Program-made: the position numbers and the translations under genes | Assembly (NCBI GenBank): GCA_963580455.1 | Contig: OY756972.1 | Coordinates: 12,911,001 to 12,975,000, forward strand | DNA: 64,000 nucleotides | Reading direction: 5' to 3' | Origin: Euonymus europaeus | Lineage: Eukaryota > Streptophyta > Magnoliopsida > Celastrales > Celastraceae | Shown: in pieces, positions 24,001 through 37,688 of the stretch | Position numbering within the stretch: position 1 is the stretch's first letter | Layout: the number at the start of each line of letters is the position of its first letter | The notes under the pieces: model-generated | Told to the model about the DNA's origin: nothing | Database searches by the model: none | Seen by the model: the letters and a program-made list of their open reading frames with translations, nothing else

Positions 24001-26475
24001 GTTGGTGTTTTGGCATCGAAATAATCTAGGAAGCTTATACTCATAAAATTTGACATATAAGAACAATAAAAATTGCACATCGAGCAACTTTGATGCTCCG
24101 AAATTGCACAACTCTCTCTATGGAGGAGCTTTTAACGGTTTTGTCCATTTGTCATAGAAAGTTGGTGTTTTGGCATCAAAATAATCTAGGAAACTTATAC
24201 TCGTAAAATTTGATATAGAAGAACAGTAAAAAGTCTATCCCGAGCGACTTTGATAGTCCGAAGTTGCTCAACTCTCTCTATGTAGGAGCTTTTAACGGTT
24301 TTGTCCATTTGTCATAGAAAGTTGGTGTTTTGGCATTGAAATAATCTAGGAAGGTTATACTCTTAAAATTTAACATATAAGAACAATAAAAAATCTATCC
24401 CGTGCGACTTTCATAGTCCGAAGTTGCTCTTCTCTCTCTATGGAGGGGCTTTTAACGGTTTTGTCCATTTGTCATAGAAAGTTGGTGTTTTGGCATCGAA
24501 ATAATCCAGGAAGGTTATACACATAAAATTTGACACATAAGAACTATAAAAATTGTACACCGAGCAACTATAAGGGTCCGAAGTTGCTCAACTCTCTCTA
24601 TGGAGGAGCTTTTAACGGTTTTGTCAATTTGTCATAGAAAGTTGGTGTTTTGTCATCGAAATAATCTAGGAAGCTTATACTCATAAAATATGACATATAA
24701 GAACAATAAAAATTGTACACCGAACAACTTTGATGGTCCGAAGTTGATCAATTCTCTCTATGGAGGAGCTTTTAACGGTTTTGTCAATTTGTCATGGAAA
24801 GTTGGTGTTTTTGCGTCGAAATAAACTAGGAAGGTTATACTCATAAAATTTGACATATAAGAACAATAAAAAGTCTATCCCGAGCGACTTTGATAGTCCG
24901 AAGTTGCTCAACTCTCTCTATGTAGGAGCTTTTAACGGTTTTGTCCATTTGTCATAGAAAGTTGGTGTTTTGGCATCGAAATAATCTAGGAAGCTTATAC
25001 TCATAAAATTTGACATATAAGAACAATAAAAATTGCACACCGAGCAACTTTGATGATCCGAAATTGCTCAACTCTCTCTATGGAGGTGCTTTAAACGGTT
25101 TTGTCCATTAGTCATAGAAAGTTGGTGTTTTGGCATCCAAAAAATCTAGGAAACTTATACTCATAAAATTTGACATAGAAGAACAATAAAAAGTCTATCA
25201 CGAGCGACTTTGATAGTCCGAAGTTGCTCAACTCTCTCTATGTAGGAGCTTTTAACGGTTTTCTCCATTTGTCATAGAAAGTTTGTGTTTTGGCATCGAA
25301 ATAATCTATGAAGCTTAAACTCGTAAAATTTGACATATAAGAACAATAAAAATTGTACACCGAGCAACTTTGATGGTCTGAAGTTGCTCAACTCTCTCTA
25401 TGGTGGAGCTTTTAACGGTTTTTTCCATTATTCATAGAAAGTTGGTGTTTTGGCATCGAAATAATCTAGGAAGCTTATACTCATAAATTTGACTTATAAG
25501 AACAATAAAAAGTGTACACCGGGAAACTTCGATGGTCCGAAGTTGCCCAATTCTCTCTGTGGAGGAGCTTTTAACGTTTTTGTCCATTAGTCATAGAAAG
25601 TTGGTGTTTTGGCATCGAAATAATCTAGGAAGGTTATATTCATAAAATTTGACATATAAGAACAATAAAAAGTCTATCCCGAGCGACTTTGATAGTCCGA
25701 AGTTGCTGAACTCTCTCTATGGAGGAGCTTTTAAAGGTTTTCTCGATTTGTCATAGAAATTTGGTGTTTTGGGATCGAAATAATCCAGTAAGCTTGTACT
25801 CATAAAATTTGACATATAAGAACAATAAAAATTGTACACCGAGCAACTTTGATGATCCGAAGTTGCTCAACTCTCTCTATGGAGGTGCTTTTAACGGTTT
25901 CGTCCATTTGTCATAGAAAGTTGGTGTTTTGGCATCGAAATAATCTACGAAGCTTATACTCATAAAATTTGACATATAAGAACAATAAAAAGTGTACACC
26001 GAGCAACTATGATGGTCCGAAGTTGCTCACCACTCTCTGTGGAGGAGCTTTTAATGGTTTTGTCCATTTGTCATAGAAAGTTGGTGTTTTGGCATCGAAA
26101 TAATCTAGGAAGGTTATACTCATAAAATTTGACATATAAGAACAATAAAAAACCTATCCCGTGCGACTTTGATAGTCCGAAGTTGCTCATCTCTCTCTAT
26201 GGAGGAGCTTCTAACGGTTTTCTCCATTTGTCATAGAAAGTTGGTGTTTTGGTATCGAAATAATCTAGGAAGCTTATACACATAAAATTTGACATATAAG
26301 AACTATAAAAATTGTACACCGAGCAACTATAAGGGTTCGAAGTTGCTCAACTCTCTCTATGGAGGAGCTTTTAACGGTTTTGTCAATTTGTCATAGAAAG
26401 TTGGTGTTTTGTCATCGAAATAATCTAGGAAGCTTATACTCATAAAATATGACATATAAGAACAATAAAAATTGT
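20881..26475 (+). repeat. ~5,595-bp (35-monomer) HOR, first copy
   Basis: From about 20,881 the sequence matches that beginning at 26,476 at an offset of 5,595 bp. GTTTTTGCGTCG is at 20,971 and 26,566, CACCGGGAAACTTCG at 21,681 and 27,276, and GCTACTATGATGG at 22,166 and 27,761. The leftmost 3 kb differs from the next copy at scattered sites (for example CCGACGTTGC versus CCGAAGTTGC; CATTTTTCATAG versus CATTTGTCATAG), so this is an older duplication than the one starting near 23,975. Confidence 0.8.
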
Positions 26476-29400
26476 ACACCGAACAACTTTGATGGTCCGA
26501 AGTTGATCAATTCTCTCTATGGAGGAGCTTTTAACGGTTTTGTCCATTTGTCATGGAAAGTTGGTGTTTTTGCGTCGAAATAATCTAGGAAGGTTATACT
26601 CATAAAATTTGACATATAAGAACAATAAAAAGTCTATCCCGAGCGACTTTGATAGTCCGAAGTTGCTCAACTCTCTCTATGTAGGAGCTTTTAACGGTTT
26701 TGTCCATTTGTCATAGAAAGTTGGTGTTTTGGCATCGAAATAATCTAGGAAGCTTATACTCATAAAATTTGACATATAAGAACAATAAAAATTGCACACC
26801 GAGCAACTTTGATGATCCGAAATTGCTCAACTCTCTCTATGGAGGTGCTTTAAACGGTTTTGTCCATTAGTCATAGAAAGTTGGTGTTTTGGCATCCAAA
26901 AAATCTAGGAAACTTATACTCATAAAATTTGACATAGAAGAACAATAAAAAGTCTATCACGAGCGACTTTGATAGTCCGAAGTTGCTCAACTCTCTCTAT
27001 GTAGGAGCTTTTAACGGTTTTCTCCATTTGTCATAGAAAGTTTGTGTTTTGGCATCGAAATAATCTATGAAGCTTAAACTCGCAAAATTTGACATATAAG
27101 AACAATAAAAATTGTACACTGAGCAACTTTGATAGTCTGAAGTTGCTCGACTCTCTCTATGGTGGAGCTTTTAACGGTTTTGTCCATTAGTCATAGAAAG
27201 TTGGTGTTTTGGCATCGAAATAATCTAGGAAGCTTATACTCATAAATTTGACTTATAAGAACAATAAAAAGTGTACACCGGGAAACTTCGATGGTCCGAA
27301 GTTGCTCAATTCTCTCTGTGGAGGAGCTTTTAACGTTTTTGTCCATTAGTCATAGAAAGTTGGTGTTTTGGCATCGAAATAATCTAGGAAGGTTATATTC
27401 ATAAAATTTGACATATAAGAACAATAAAAAGTCTATCCCGAGCGACTTTGATAGTCCGAAGTTGCTCAACTCTCTCTATGGAGGAGCTTTTAAAGGTCTT
27501 CTCGATTTGTCATAGAAATTTGGTGTTTTGGCATCGAAATAATCCAGTAAGCTTGTACTAATAAAATTTGACATATAAGAACAATAAAAATTGTACACCG
27601 AGCAACTTTGATGATCCGAAGTTTCTCAACTCTCTCTATGGAGGTGCTTTTAACGGTTTCGTCCATTTGTCATAGAAAGTTGGTGTTTTGGCATCGAAAT
27701 AATCTACGAAGCTTATACTCATAAATTTGACAGATAAGAACAATAAAAAGTGTACACCGAGCTACTATGATGGTCCGAAGTTGCTCAACACTCTCTATGG
27801 AGGAGCTTTTAACGGTTTTGTCCATTTGTCATAGAAAGTTGGTGTTTTGGCATCAAAATAATCTAGGAAGGTTATACTCATAAAATTTGACATATAAGAA
27901 CAATAAAAAACCTATCCCGTGCGACTTTGATAGTCCGAAGTTGCTCATCTCTCTCTATGGAGGAGCTTCTAACGGTTTTCTCCATTTGTCATAGAAAGTT
28001 GGTGTTTTGGCATCGAAATAATCTAGGAAGCTTATACACATAAAATTTGACATATAAGAACTATAAAAATTGTACACCGAGCAACTTTGATGATCCGAAG
28101 TTGCTCAACTCTCTCTATGGAGAAGCTTTTAACGGTTTTGTCCATTTTTCATTTAAAGTTGGTGTTTTGGCATCGAAATAATCTAGGAAGCTTATACTCA
28201 TAAAATTTGACATATAAGAACGATAAAAATTGCACACCGAGCAACTTTGATGATCCGAAATTGCACAACTCTCTCTATGGAGGAGCTTTTAACGGTTTTG
28301 TCCATTTGTCATAGAAAGTTGGTGTTTTGGCATCGAAATAATCTAGGAAGCTTATACTCATAAAATTTGACATATAAGAACAATAAAAATTGCACACCGA
28401 GCAACTTTGATGATCCGAAGTTGCTCAACTCTTTTATGGAGAACTTTTAACGGTTTTGTCCATTAGTCATAGAAAGTTGGTGTTTTGGCATCGAAATAAT
28501 CTAGGAAGCTTATACTCATAAATTTGACTTATAAGAACAATAAAAAGTCTATCACGAGCGACTTTGATAGTCTGAAGTTGCTCAACTCTCTCTATGTAGG
28601 AGCTTTTAACGGTTTTCTCCATTTGTCATAGAAAGTTGGTGTTTTGGCATCGAAATAATCTATGAAGCTTAAACTCGTAAAATTTGACATATAAGAATAA
28701 TAAAAATTGTACACCGAGCAACTTTGATGGTCCGAAGTTGCTCAATTCTCTCTGTGGAGGAGCTTTTAACGTTTTTGTCCATTAGTCATAGAAAGTTGGT
28801 GTTTTGGCATCGAAATAATCTATGAAGGTTATATTCATAAAATTTGACATATAAGAACAATAAAAAGTCTATCCCGAGCGACTTTGATAGTCCGAAGTTG
28901 CTCAACTCTCTCTATGGAGGAGCTTTTAAATGTTTTCTCGATTTGTCATAGAAATTTGGTGTTTTGGCATCGAAATAATCCAGTAAGCCTGTACTCATAA
29001 AATTTGACATATAAGAACAATAAAAATTGTACACCGAGCAACTTTGATGATCCGAAGTTGCGCAACTCTCTCTATGGAGGTGCTTTTAACGGTTTCGTAC
29101 ATTTGTAATAGAAAGTTGGTGTTTTGGCATCGAAATAATCTACGAAGCTTATACTCATAAAATTTGACAGATAAGAACAATAAAAAGTGTACACCGAGCA
29201 ACTATGATGGTCCGAAGTTGCTCAACACTCTCTATGGAGGAGCTTTTAACGGTTTTGTCCATTTGTCATGGAAAGTTGGTGTTTTGGCATCAAAATAATC
29301 TAGGAAGGTTATACTCATAAAATTTGACATATAAGAACAATAAAAAACATATCCCGTGCGACTTTGATAGTCCGAAGTTGCTCATCTCTCTCTATGGAGG

Positions 29401-29728
29401 CGCTTCTAACGGTTTTCTCCATTTGTCATAGAAAGTTGGTGTTTTGGCATCGAAATAATCTAGGAAGCTTATACACATAAAATTTGACATATAAGAACTA
29501 TAAAAATTGTACACCGAGCAACTTTGATGATCCGAAGTTGCTCAACTCTCTCTATGGAGGAGCTTTTAACGGTTTTGTCCATTTTTCATTTAAAGTTGGT
29601 GTTTTGGCATCGAAATAATCTAGGAAGCTTATACTCATAAAATTTGACATATAAGAACAATAAAAATTGCACATCGAGCAACTTTGATGCTCCAAAATTG
29701 CACAACTCTCTCTATGGAGGAGCTTTTA
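23975..29728 (+). repeat. 5,754-bp (36-monomer) recent tandem duplication, copy 1
   Basis: Copy 1 is repeated immediately downstream at an offset of 5,754 bp. Private variants are shared exactly: CATAAAGTAAACTAGG-like oddities such as GCGTCGAAATAAACTAGG (near 24,813 and 30,567), GAACGATAAAAATTG (28,219 and 33,973), AAAGGTCTTCTCG (27,493 and 33,247), ACTCGCAAAATTTG (27,078 and 32,832) and CATTTGTAATAGAAAG (29,100 and 34,854). I noticed no difference between the copies at any point I compared. The left edge is set by the CATTTGAAGTTGG monomer at 23,993. Confidence 0.88.
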
Positions 29729-32700
29729 ACGGTTTTGTCCATTTTTCATTTGAAGTTGGTGTTTTGGCATCGAAATAATCTAGGAAGCTTATACTCATAA
29801 AATTTGACATATAAGAACAATAAAAATTGCACATCGAGCAACTTTGATGCTCCGAAATTGCACAACTCTCTCTATGGAGGAGCTTTTAACGGTTTTGTCC
29901 ATTTGTCATAGAAAGTTGGTGTTTTGGCATCAAAATAATCTAGGAAACTTATACTCGTAAAATTTGATATAGAAGAACAGTAAAAAGTCTATCCCGAGCG
30001 ACTTTGATAGTCCGAAGTTGCTCAACTCTCTCTATGTAGGAGCTTTTAACGGTTTTGTCCATTTGTCATAGAAAGTTGGTGTTTTGGCATTGAAATAATC
30101 TAGGAAGGTTATACTCTTAAAATTTAACATATAAGAACAATAAAAAATCTATCCCGTGCGACTTTCATAGTCCGAAGTTGCTCTTCTCTCTCTATGGAGG
30201 GGCTTTTAACGGTTTTGTCCATTTGTCATAGAAAGTTGGTGTTTTGGCATCGAAATAATCCAGGAAGGTTATACACATAAAATTTGACACATAAGAACTA
30301 TAAAAATTGTACACCGAGCAACTATAAGGGTCCGAAGTTGCTCAACTCTCTCTATGGAGGAGCTTTTAACGGTTTTGTCAATTTGTCATAGAAAGTTGGT
30401 GTTTTGTCATCGAAATAATCTAGGAAGCTTATACTCATAAAATATGACATATAAGAACAATAAAAATTGTACACCGAACAACTTTGATGGTCCGAAGTTG
30501 ATCAATTCTCTCTATGGAGGAGCTTTTAACGGTTTTGTCAATTTGTCATGGAAAGTTGGTGTTTTTGCGTCGAAATAAACTAGGAAGGTTATACTCATAA
30601 AATTTGACATATAAGAACAATAAAAAGTCTATCCCGAGCGACTTTGATAGTCCGAAGTTGCTCAACTCTCTCTATGTAGGAGCTTTTAACGGTTTTGTCC
30701 ATTTGTCATAGAAAGTTGGTGTTTTGGCATCGAAATAATCTAGGAAGCTTATACTCATAAAATTTGACATATAAGAACAATAAAAATTGCACACCGAGCA
30801 ACTTTGATGATCCGAAATTGCTCAACTCTCTCTATGGAGGTGCTTTAAACGGTTTTGTCCATTAGTCATAGAAAGTTGGTGTTTTGGCATCCAAAAAATC
30901 TAGGAAACTTATACTCATAAAATTTGACATAGAAGAACAATAAAAAGTCTATCACGAGCGACTTTGATAGTCCGAAGTTGCTCAACTCTCTCTATGTAGG
31001 AGCTTTTAACGGTTTTCTCCATTTGTCATAGAAAGTTTGTGTTTTGGCATCGAAATAATCTATGAAGCTTAAACTCGTAAAATTTGACATATAAGAACAA
31101 TAAAAATTGTACACCGAGCAACTTTGATGGTCTGAAGTTGCTCAACTCTCTCTATGGTGGAGCTTTTAACGGTTTTTTCCATTATTCATAGAAAGTTGGT
31201 GTTTTGGCATCGAAATAATCTAGGAAGCTTATACTCATAAATTTGACTTATAAGAACAATAAAAAGTGTACACCGGGAAACTTCGATGGTCCGAAGTTGC
31301 CCAATTCTCTCTGTGGAGGAGCTTTTAACGTTTTTGTCCATTAGTCATAGAAAGTTGGTGTTTTGGCATCGAAATAATCTAGGAAGGTTATATTCATAAA
31401 ATTTGACATATAAGAACAATAAAAAGTCTATCCCGAGCGACTTTGATAGTCCGAAGTTGCTGAACTCTCTCTATGGAGGAGCTTTTAAAGGTTTTCTCGA
31501 TTTGTCATAGAAATTTGGTGTTTTGGGATCGAAATAATCCAGTAAGCTTGTACTCATAAAATTTGACATATAAGAACAATAAAAATTGTACACCGAGCAA
31601 CTTTGATGATCCGAAGTTGCTCAACTCTCTCTATGGAGGTGCTTTTAACGGTTTCGTCCATTTGTCATAGAAAGTTGGTGTTTTGGCATCGAAATAATCT
31701 ACGAAGCTTATACTCATAAAATTTGACATATAAGAACAATAAAAAGTGTACACCGAGCAACTATGATGGTCCGAAGTTGCTCACCACTCTCTGTGGAGGA
31801 GCTTTTAATGGTTTTGTCCATTTGTCATAGAAAGTTGGTGTTTTGGCATCGAAATAATCTAGGAAGGTTATACTCATAAAATTTGACATATAAGAACAAT
31901 AAAAAACCTATCCCGTGCGACTTTGATAGTCCGAAGTTGCTCATCTCTCTCTATGGAGGAGCTTCTAACGGTTTTCTCCATTTGTCATAGAAAGTTGGTG
32001 TTTTGGTATCGAAATAATCTAGGAAGCTTATACACATAAAATTTGACATATAAGAACTATAAAAATTGTACACCGAGCAACTATAAGGGTTCGAAGTTGC
32101 TCAACTCTCTCTATGGAGGAGCTTTTAACGGTTTTGTCAATTTGTCATAGAAAGTTGGTGTTTTGTCATCGAAATAATCTAGGAAGCTTATACTCATAAA
32201 ATATGACATATAAGAACAATAAAAATTGTACACCGAACAACTTTGATGGTCCGAAGTTGATCAATTCTCTCTATGGAGGAGCTTTTAACGGTTTTGTCCA
32301 TTTGTCATGGAAAGTTGGTGTTTTTGCGTCGAAATAATCTAGGAAGGTTATACTCATAAAATTTGACATATAAGAACAATAAAAAGTCTATCCCGAGCGA
32401 CTTTGATAGTCCGAAGTTGCTCAACTCTCTCTATGTAGGAGCTTTTAACGGTTTTGTCCATTTGTCATAGAAAGTTGGTGTTTTGGCATCGAAATAATCT
32501 AGGAAGCTTATACTCATAAAATTTGACATATAAGAACAATAAAAATTGCACACCGAGCAACTTTGATGATCCGAAATTGCTCAACTCTCTCTATGGAGGT
32601 GCTTTAAACGGTTTTGTCCATTAGTCATAGAAAGTTGGTGTTTTGGCATCCAAAAAATCTAGGAAACTTATACTCATAAAATTTGACATAGAAGAACAAT

Positions 32701-35482
32701 AAAAAGTCTATCACGAGCGACTTTGATAGTCCGAAGTTGCTCAACTCTCTCTATGTAGGAGCTTTTAACGGTTTTCTCCATTTGTCATAGAAAGTTTGTG
32801 TTTTGGCATCGAAATAATCTATGAAGCTTAAACTCGCAAAATTTGACATATAAGAACAATAAAAATTGTACACTGAGCAACTTTGATAGTCTGAAGTTGC
32901 TCGACTCTCTCTATGGTGGAGCTTTTAACGGTTTTGTCCATTAGTCATAGAAAGTTGGTGTTTTGGCATCGAAATAATCTAGGAAGCTTATACTCATAAA
33001 TTTGACTTATAAGAACAATAAAAAGTGTACACCGGGAAACTTCGATGGTCCGAAGTTGCTCAATTCTCTCTGTGGAGGAGCTTTTAACGTTTTTGTCCAT
33101 TAGTCATAGAAAGTTGGTGTTTTGGCATCGAAATAATCTAGGAAGGTTATATTCATAAAATTTGACATATAAGAACAATAAAAAGTCTATCCCGAGCGAC
33201 TTTGATAGTCCGAAGTTGCTCAACTCTCTCTATGGAGGAGCTTTTAAAGGTCTTCTCGATTTGTCATAGAAATTTGGTGTTTTGGCATCGAAATAATCCA
33301 GTAAGCTTGTACTAATAAAATTTGACATATAAGAACAATAAAAATTGTACACCGAGCAACTTTGATGATCCGAAGTTTCTCAACTCTCTCTATGGAGGTG
33401 CTTTTAACGGTTTCGTCCATTTGTCATAGAAAGTTGGTGTTTTGGCATCGAAATAATCTACGAAGCTTATACTCATAAATTTGACAGATAAGAACAATAA
33501 AAAGTGTACACCGAGCTACTATGATGGTCCGAAGTTGCTCAACACTCTCTATGGAGGAGCTTTTAACGGTTTTGTCCATTTGTCATAGAAAGTTGGTGTT
33601 TTGGCATCAAAATAATCTAGGAAGGTTATACTCATAAAATTTGACATATAAGAACAATAAAAAACCTATCCCGTGCGACTTTGATAGTCCGAAGTTGCTC
33701 ATCTCTCTCTATGGAGGAGCTTCTAACGGTTTTCTCCATTTGTCATAGAAAGTTGGTGTTTTGGCATCGAAATAATCTAGGAAGCTTATACACATAAAAT
33801 TTGACATATAAGAACTATAAAAATTGTACACCGAGCAACTTTGATGATCCGAAGTTGCTCAACTCTCTCTATGGAGAAGCTTTTAACGGTTTTGTCCATT
33901 TTTCATTTAAAGTTGGTGTTTTGGCATCGAAATAATCTAGGAAGCTTATACTCATAAAATTTGACATATAAGAACGATAAAAATTGCACACCGAGCAACT
34001 TTGATGATCCGAAATTGCACAACTCTCTCTATGGAGGAGCTTTTAACGGTTTTGTCCATTTGTCATAGAAAGTTGGTGTTTTGGCATCGAAATAATCTAG
34101 GAAGCTTATACTCATAAAATTTGACATATAAGAACAATAAAAATTGCACACCGAGCAACTTTGATGATCCGAAGTTGCTCAACTCTTTTATGGAGAACTT
34201 TTAACGGTTTTGTCCATTAGTCATAGAAAGTTGGTGTTTTGGCATCGAAATAATCTAGGAAGCTTATACTCATAAATTTGACTTATAAGAACAATAAAAA
34301 GTCTATCACGAGCGACTTTGATAGTCTGAAGTTGCTCAACTCTCTCTATGTAGGAGCTTTTAACGGTTTTCTCCATTTGTCATAGAAAGTTGGTGTTTTG
34401 GCATCGAAATAATCTATGAAGCTTAAACTCGTAAAATTTGACATATAAGAATAATAAAAATTGTACACCGAGCAACTTTGATGGTCCGAAGTTGCTCAAT
34501 TCTCTCTGTGGAGGAGCTTTTAACGTTTTTGTCCATTAGTCATAGAAAGTTGGTGTTTTGGCATCGAAATAATCTATGAAGGTTATATTCATAAAATTTG
34601 ACATATAAGAACAATAAAAAGTCTATCCCGAGCGACTTTGATAGTCCGAAGTTGCTCAACTCTCTCTATGGAGGAGCTTTTAAATGTTTTCTCGATTTGT
34701 CATAGAAATTTGGTGTTTTGGCATCGAAATAATCCAGTAAGCCTGTACTCATAAAATTTGACATATAAGAACAATAAAAATTGTACACCGAGCAACTTTG
34801 ATGATCCGAAGTTGCGCAACTCTCTCTATGGAGGTGCTTTTAACGGTTTCGTACATTTGTAATAGAAAGTTGGTGTTTTGGCATCGAAATAATCTACGAA
34901 GCTTATACTCATAAAATTTGACAGATAAGAACAATAAAAAGTGTACACCGAGCAACTATGATGGTCCGAAGTTGCTCAACACTCTCTATGGAGGAGCTTT
35001 TAACGGTTTTGTCCATTTGTCATGGAAAGTTGGTGTTTTGGCATCAAAATAATCTAGGAAGGTTATACTCATAAAATTTGACATATAAGAACAATAAAAA
35101 ACATATCCCGTGCGACTTTGATAGTCCGAAGTTGCTCATCTCTCTCTATGGAGGCGCTTCTAACGGTTTTCTCCATTTGTCATAGAAAGTTGGTGTTTTG
35201 GCATCGAAATAATCTAGGAAGCTTATACACATAAAATTTGACATATAAGAACTATAAAAATTGTACACCGAGCAACTTTGATGATCCGAAGTTGCTCAAC
35301 TCTCTCTATGGAGGAGCTTTTAACGGTTTTGTCCATTTTTCATTTAAAGTTGGTGTTTTGGCATCGAAATAATCTAGGAAGCTTATACTCATAAAATTTG
35401 ACATATAAGAACAATAAAAATTGCACATCGAGCAACTTTGATGCTCCAAAATTGCACAACTCTCTCTATGGAGGAGCTTTTA
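29729..35482 (+). repeat. 5,754-bp (36-monomer) recent tandem duplication, copy 2
   Basis: Copy 2 directly abuts copy 1. At the joint the monomer with GCACATCGAGCAACTTTGATG appears twice in succession (29,665 and 29,825), as expected when the end of one unit meets the start of the next. The match ends near 35,480. Beyond it the corresponding bases begin to differ (ATCCATTTG versus GTCCATTTG; GTTCGTG versus GTTGGTG; ACTCATAAAATTTAAC versus ACTCTTAAAATTTAAC), and the best offset changes to 5,594 bp. Confidence 0.86.
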
Positions 35483-37370
35483 ACGGTTTTATCCATTTGT
35501 CATAGAAAGTTGGTGTTTTGGCATCAAAATAATCTAGGAAACTTATACTCGTAAAATTTGATATAGAAGAACAGTAAAAAGTCTATCCCGAGCGACTTTG
35601 ATAGTCCGAAGTTGCTCAACTCTCTCTATGTAGGAGCTTTTAACGGTTTTGTCCATTTGTCATAGAAAGTTCGTGTTTTGGCATTGAAATAATCTAGGAA
35701 GGTTATACTCATAAAATTTAACATATAAGAACAATAAAAAATCTATCCCGTGCGACTTTCATAGTCCGAAGTTGCTCTTCTCTCTCTATGGAGGGGCTTT
35801 TAACGGTTTTGTCCATTTGTCATAGAAAGTTGGTGTTTTGGCATCGAAATAATCCAGGAAGGTTATACACATAAAATTTGACACATAAGAACTATAAAAA
35901 TTGTACACCGAGCAACTATAAGGGTCCGAAGTTGCTCAACTCTCTCTATGGAGGAGCTTTTAACGGTTTTGTCAATTTGTCATAGAAAGTTGGTGTTTTG
36001 ACATCGAAATAATCTAGGAAGCTTATACTCATAAAATATGACATATAAGAACAATAAAAATTGTACACCGAACAACTTTGATGGTCCGAAGTTGATCAAT
36101 TCTCTCTATGGAGGAGCTTTTAACGGTTTTGTCCATTTGTCATGGAAAGTTGGTGTTTTTGCGTCGAAATAATCTAGGAAGGTTATACTCATAAAATTTG
36201 ACATATAAGAACAATAAAAAGTCTATCCCGAGCGACTTTGATAGTCCGAAGTTGCTCAACTCTCTCTATGTAGGAGCTTTTAACGGTTTTGTCCATTTGT
36301 CATAGAAAGTTGGTGTTTTGGCATCGAAATAATCTAGGAAGCTTATACTCATAAAATTTGACATATAAGAACAATAAAAATTGCACACCGAGCAACTTTG
36401 ATGATCCGAAATTGCTCAACACTCTCTATGGAGGTGCTTTAAACGGTTTTGTCCATTAGTCATTGAAAGTTGGTGTTTTGGCATCCAAAAAATCTAGGAA
36501 ACTTATACTCATAAAATTTGACATAGAAGAACAATAAAAAGTCTATCACGAGCGACTTTGATAGTCCGAAGTTGCTCAACTCTCTCTATGTAGGAGCTTT
36601 TAACGGTTTTCTCCATTTGTCATAGAAAGTTTGTGTTTTGGCATCGAAATAATCTATGAAGCTTAAACTCGTAAAATTTGACATATAAGAACAATAAAAA
36701 TTGTACACCGAGCAACTTTGATGGTCTGAAGTTGCTCAACTCTCTCTATGGTGGAGCTTTTAACGGTTTTGTCCATTAGTCATAGAAAGTTGGTGTTTTG
36801 GCATCGAAATAATCTAGGAAGCTTATACTCATAAATTTGACTTATAAGAACAATAAAAAGTGTACACCGGGAAACTTCGATGGTCCAAAGTTGCTCAATT
36901 CTCTCTGTGGAGGAGCTTTTAACGTTTTTGTCCATTAGTCATAGAAAGTTGGTGTTTTGGCATCGAAATAATCTAGGAAGGTTATATTCATAAAATTTGA
37001 CATATAAGAACAATAAAAAGTCTATCCCGAGCGACTTTGATAGTCCGAAGTTGCTCAACTCTCTCTATGGAGGAGCTTTTAAAGGTTTTCTCGATTTGTC
37101 ATAGAAATTTGGTGTTTTGGCATCGAAATAATCCAGTAAGCTTGTACTAATAAAATTTGACATATAAGAACAATAAAAATTGTACACCGAGCAACTTTGA
37201 TGATCCGAAGTTGCTCAACTCTCTCTATGGAGGTGCTTTTAACGGTTTCGTCCATTTGTCATAGAAAGTTGGTGTTTTGGCATCGAAATAATCTACGAAT
37301 CTTATACTCATAAATTTGACAGATAAGAACAATAAAAAGTGTACACCGAGCTACTATGATGGTCCGAAGT
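35483..37370 (+). repeat. Third partial copy of the ~5.6-kb HOR, switching register
   Basis: From 35,483 to about 36,420 the sequence follows 29,889 onward at an offset of 5,594 bp. It then matches 32.5-33.5 kb instead. The GCTACTATG monomer with CATAAATTTGACAGATAAG near 37,310 corresponds to 33,475, and CTTGTACTAATAAAATTTG at 37,141 corresponds to 33,304. A switch between two related sub-blocks of the HOR is the simplest reading. Confidence 0.65.
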
Positions 37371-37688
37371 TGCTCAACTCTCTCTATGGAGGTGCTTTAA
37401 ACGGTTTTGTCCATTAGTCATAGAAAGTTGGTGTTTTGGCATCCAAAAAATCTACGAAACTTATACTCATAAAATTTGACATAGAAGAACAATAAAAATT
37501 GCACACCGAGCAACTTTGATGATCCGAAATTGCTCAACTCTCTCTATGGAGGTGCTTTAAACGGTTTTGTCCATTAGTCATAGAAAGTTGGTGTTTTGGC
37601 ATCCAAAAAATCTAGGAAACTTATACTCATAAAATTTGACATAGAAGAACAATAAAAATTGTACACCGAGCAACTTTGATGGTCTGAA
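37369..37688 (+). repeat. Single-monomer tandem duplication
   Basis: Two successive monomers share CTATGGAGGTGCTTTAAACG, GGCATCCAAAAAATCTA and ATAGAAGAACAATAAAAATTG, combinations that are elsewhere separated by several monomers. They differ only slightly (CTACGAAAC versus CTAGGAAAC). This looks like a recent one-monomer expansion inside a rearranged zone. Confidence 0.75.
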
